From assembly GCA_002712335.1 (NCBI GenBank), contig PATI01000037.1, positions 72,572 through 79,025 on the forward strand: DNA of 6,454 nt. The letters run 5' to 3'. This stretch comes from Rhodospirillaceae bacterium. Lineage in GTDB: Bacteria; Pseudomonadota; Alphaproteobacteria; MPNO01; UBA2964. The position numbers and the translations under genes were made by a program. Position 1 is the stretch's first letter, and every line of letters begins with the position of its first letter. Under the pieces are notes generated by a model, which did not search any database, was not told the origin of the DNA, and worked only from the letters and a program-made list of their open reading frames with translations. Positions 6,242 through 6,454 of the stretch are shown in pieces.

Positions 6242-6454
6242 AATATTAGTGTACTTAGTGTTCGCCTTTTAAGACGATGCTTCGGAAAGTTACAGAAATC
6301 CTTTTCTATGATATTAAATATTAGCAAAAATCGAAAAATATTCCGGTATGCTCTGTCTTTATCTAATGCCTAATTTAACTTTAGGAATACGGGATTAAAC
6401 CGATTTTTTTGTGGCCCTATTTATAACAGGAATTCCAAGATCGCCTGTGCTTTA
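6242..6454. other. Non-coding right flank, no supported gene
   Basis: After the last stop codon, 213 bases of AT-rich sequence show no reading frame of useful length on either strand. Two weak structures occur: CCTAA (6369-6373) with TTAGG (6381-6385), a 5-bp stem with a 7-nt loop, and CGG (6390-6392) with CCG (6400-6402) directly before A and seven T (6404-6410). The second has terminator-like order, but its 3-bp stem is too short to be convincing. Confidence 0.5.

Noticed and set aside
6369..6410. Rho-independent terminator after the exported protein gene
   Set aside because: A run of seven T follows CGG-loop-CCG, but the stem is only 3 bp. The neighbouring 5-bp stem is not next to the T run, and both lie over 120 nt from the stop codon.
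6421..6454. C-terminal end of a minus-strand gene entering from the right edge
   Set aside because: Two minus-strand frames stay open for about ten codons from the edge, but that is too short to distinguish from chance and shows no recognisable motif.

Overview
The window looks like AT-rich chromosomal DNA from a proteobacterium, most likely a marine or otherwise free-living alphaproteobacterium. The grounds are a 77-nt tRNA-Pro(GGG) with an encoded CCA, an M32 carboxypeptidase, and a LeuC/LeuD-type pair and L-2-hydroxyglutarate-dehydrogenase-like protein whose closest relatives, as I remember them, are alphaproteobacterial. The taxon is inferred from gene content and base composition, not shown by a marker gene.

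Layout, left to right. (1) Positions 2-859 (+) hold the C-terminal part of a zinc carboxypeptidase of family M32, cut by the left edge. (2) Positions 860-1225 carry an intact tRNA-Pro(GGG) gene at 997-1073 with a plausible promoter. An imperfect 36-bp direct repeat lies on either side of the tRNA. (3) Positions 1226-1891 (+) encode a small, very basic lipoprotein of unknown function. (4) On the minus strand, 4015-2615 and 2609-1980 form a two-gene operon for the large and small subunits of an isopropylmalate-isomerase-type hydro-lyase (LeuC-LeuD). It converges on the lipoprotein gene. (5) A 145-bp AT-rich divergent intergenic region (4016-4160) separates it from (6) a second two-gene operon on the plus strand. 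That operon encodes a FAD-dependent oxidoreductase of the L-2-hydroxyacid dehydrogenase type (4161-5270), translationally coupled through a TGATG overlap to an exported amidohydrolase-fold protein (5270-6241). (7) Positions 6242-6454 show no convincing gene.

How they may work together: the hydro-lyase pair moves a hydroxyl group on a branched or substituted malate, and the flavoprotein would oxidise a 2-hydroxy acid. Because these units are divergently transcribed from one shared region, they may form one 2-hydroxy-acid module, either leucine-type biosynthesis or a catabolic paralog. This is inference. The small subunit departs from the usual LeuD consensus at its active-site loop, which hints at a non-standard substrate. 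The exported partner lacks the usual N-terminal HxH metal motif, so it may use a different metal site or be a binding protein. No mobile element, CRISPR array or phage gene was seen.
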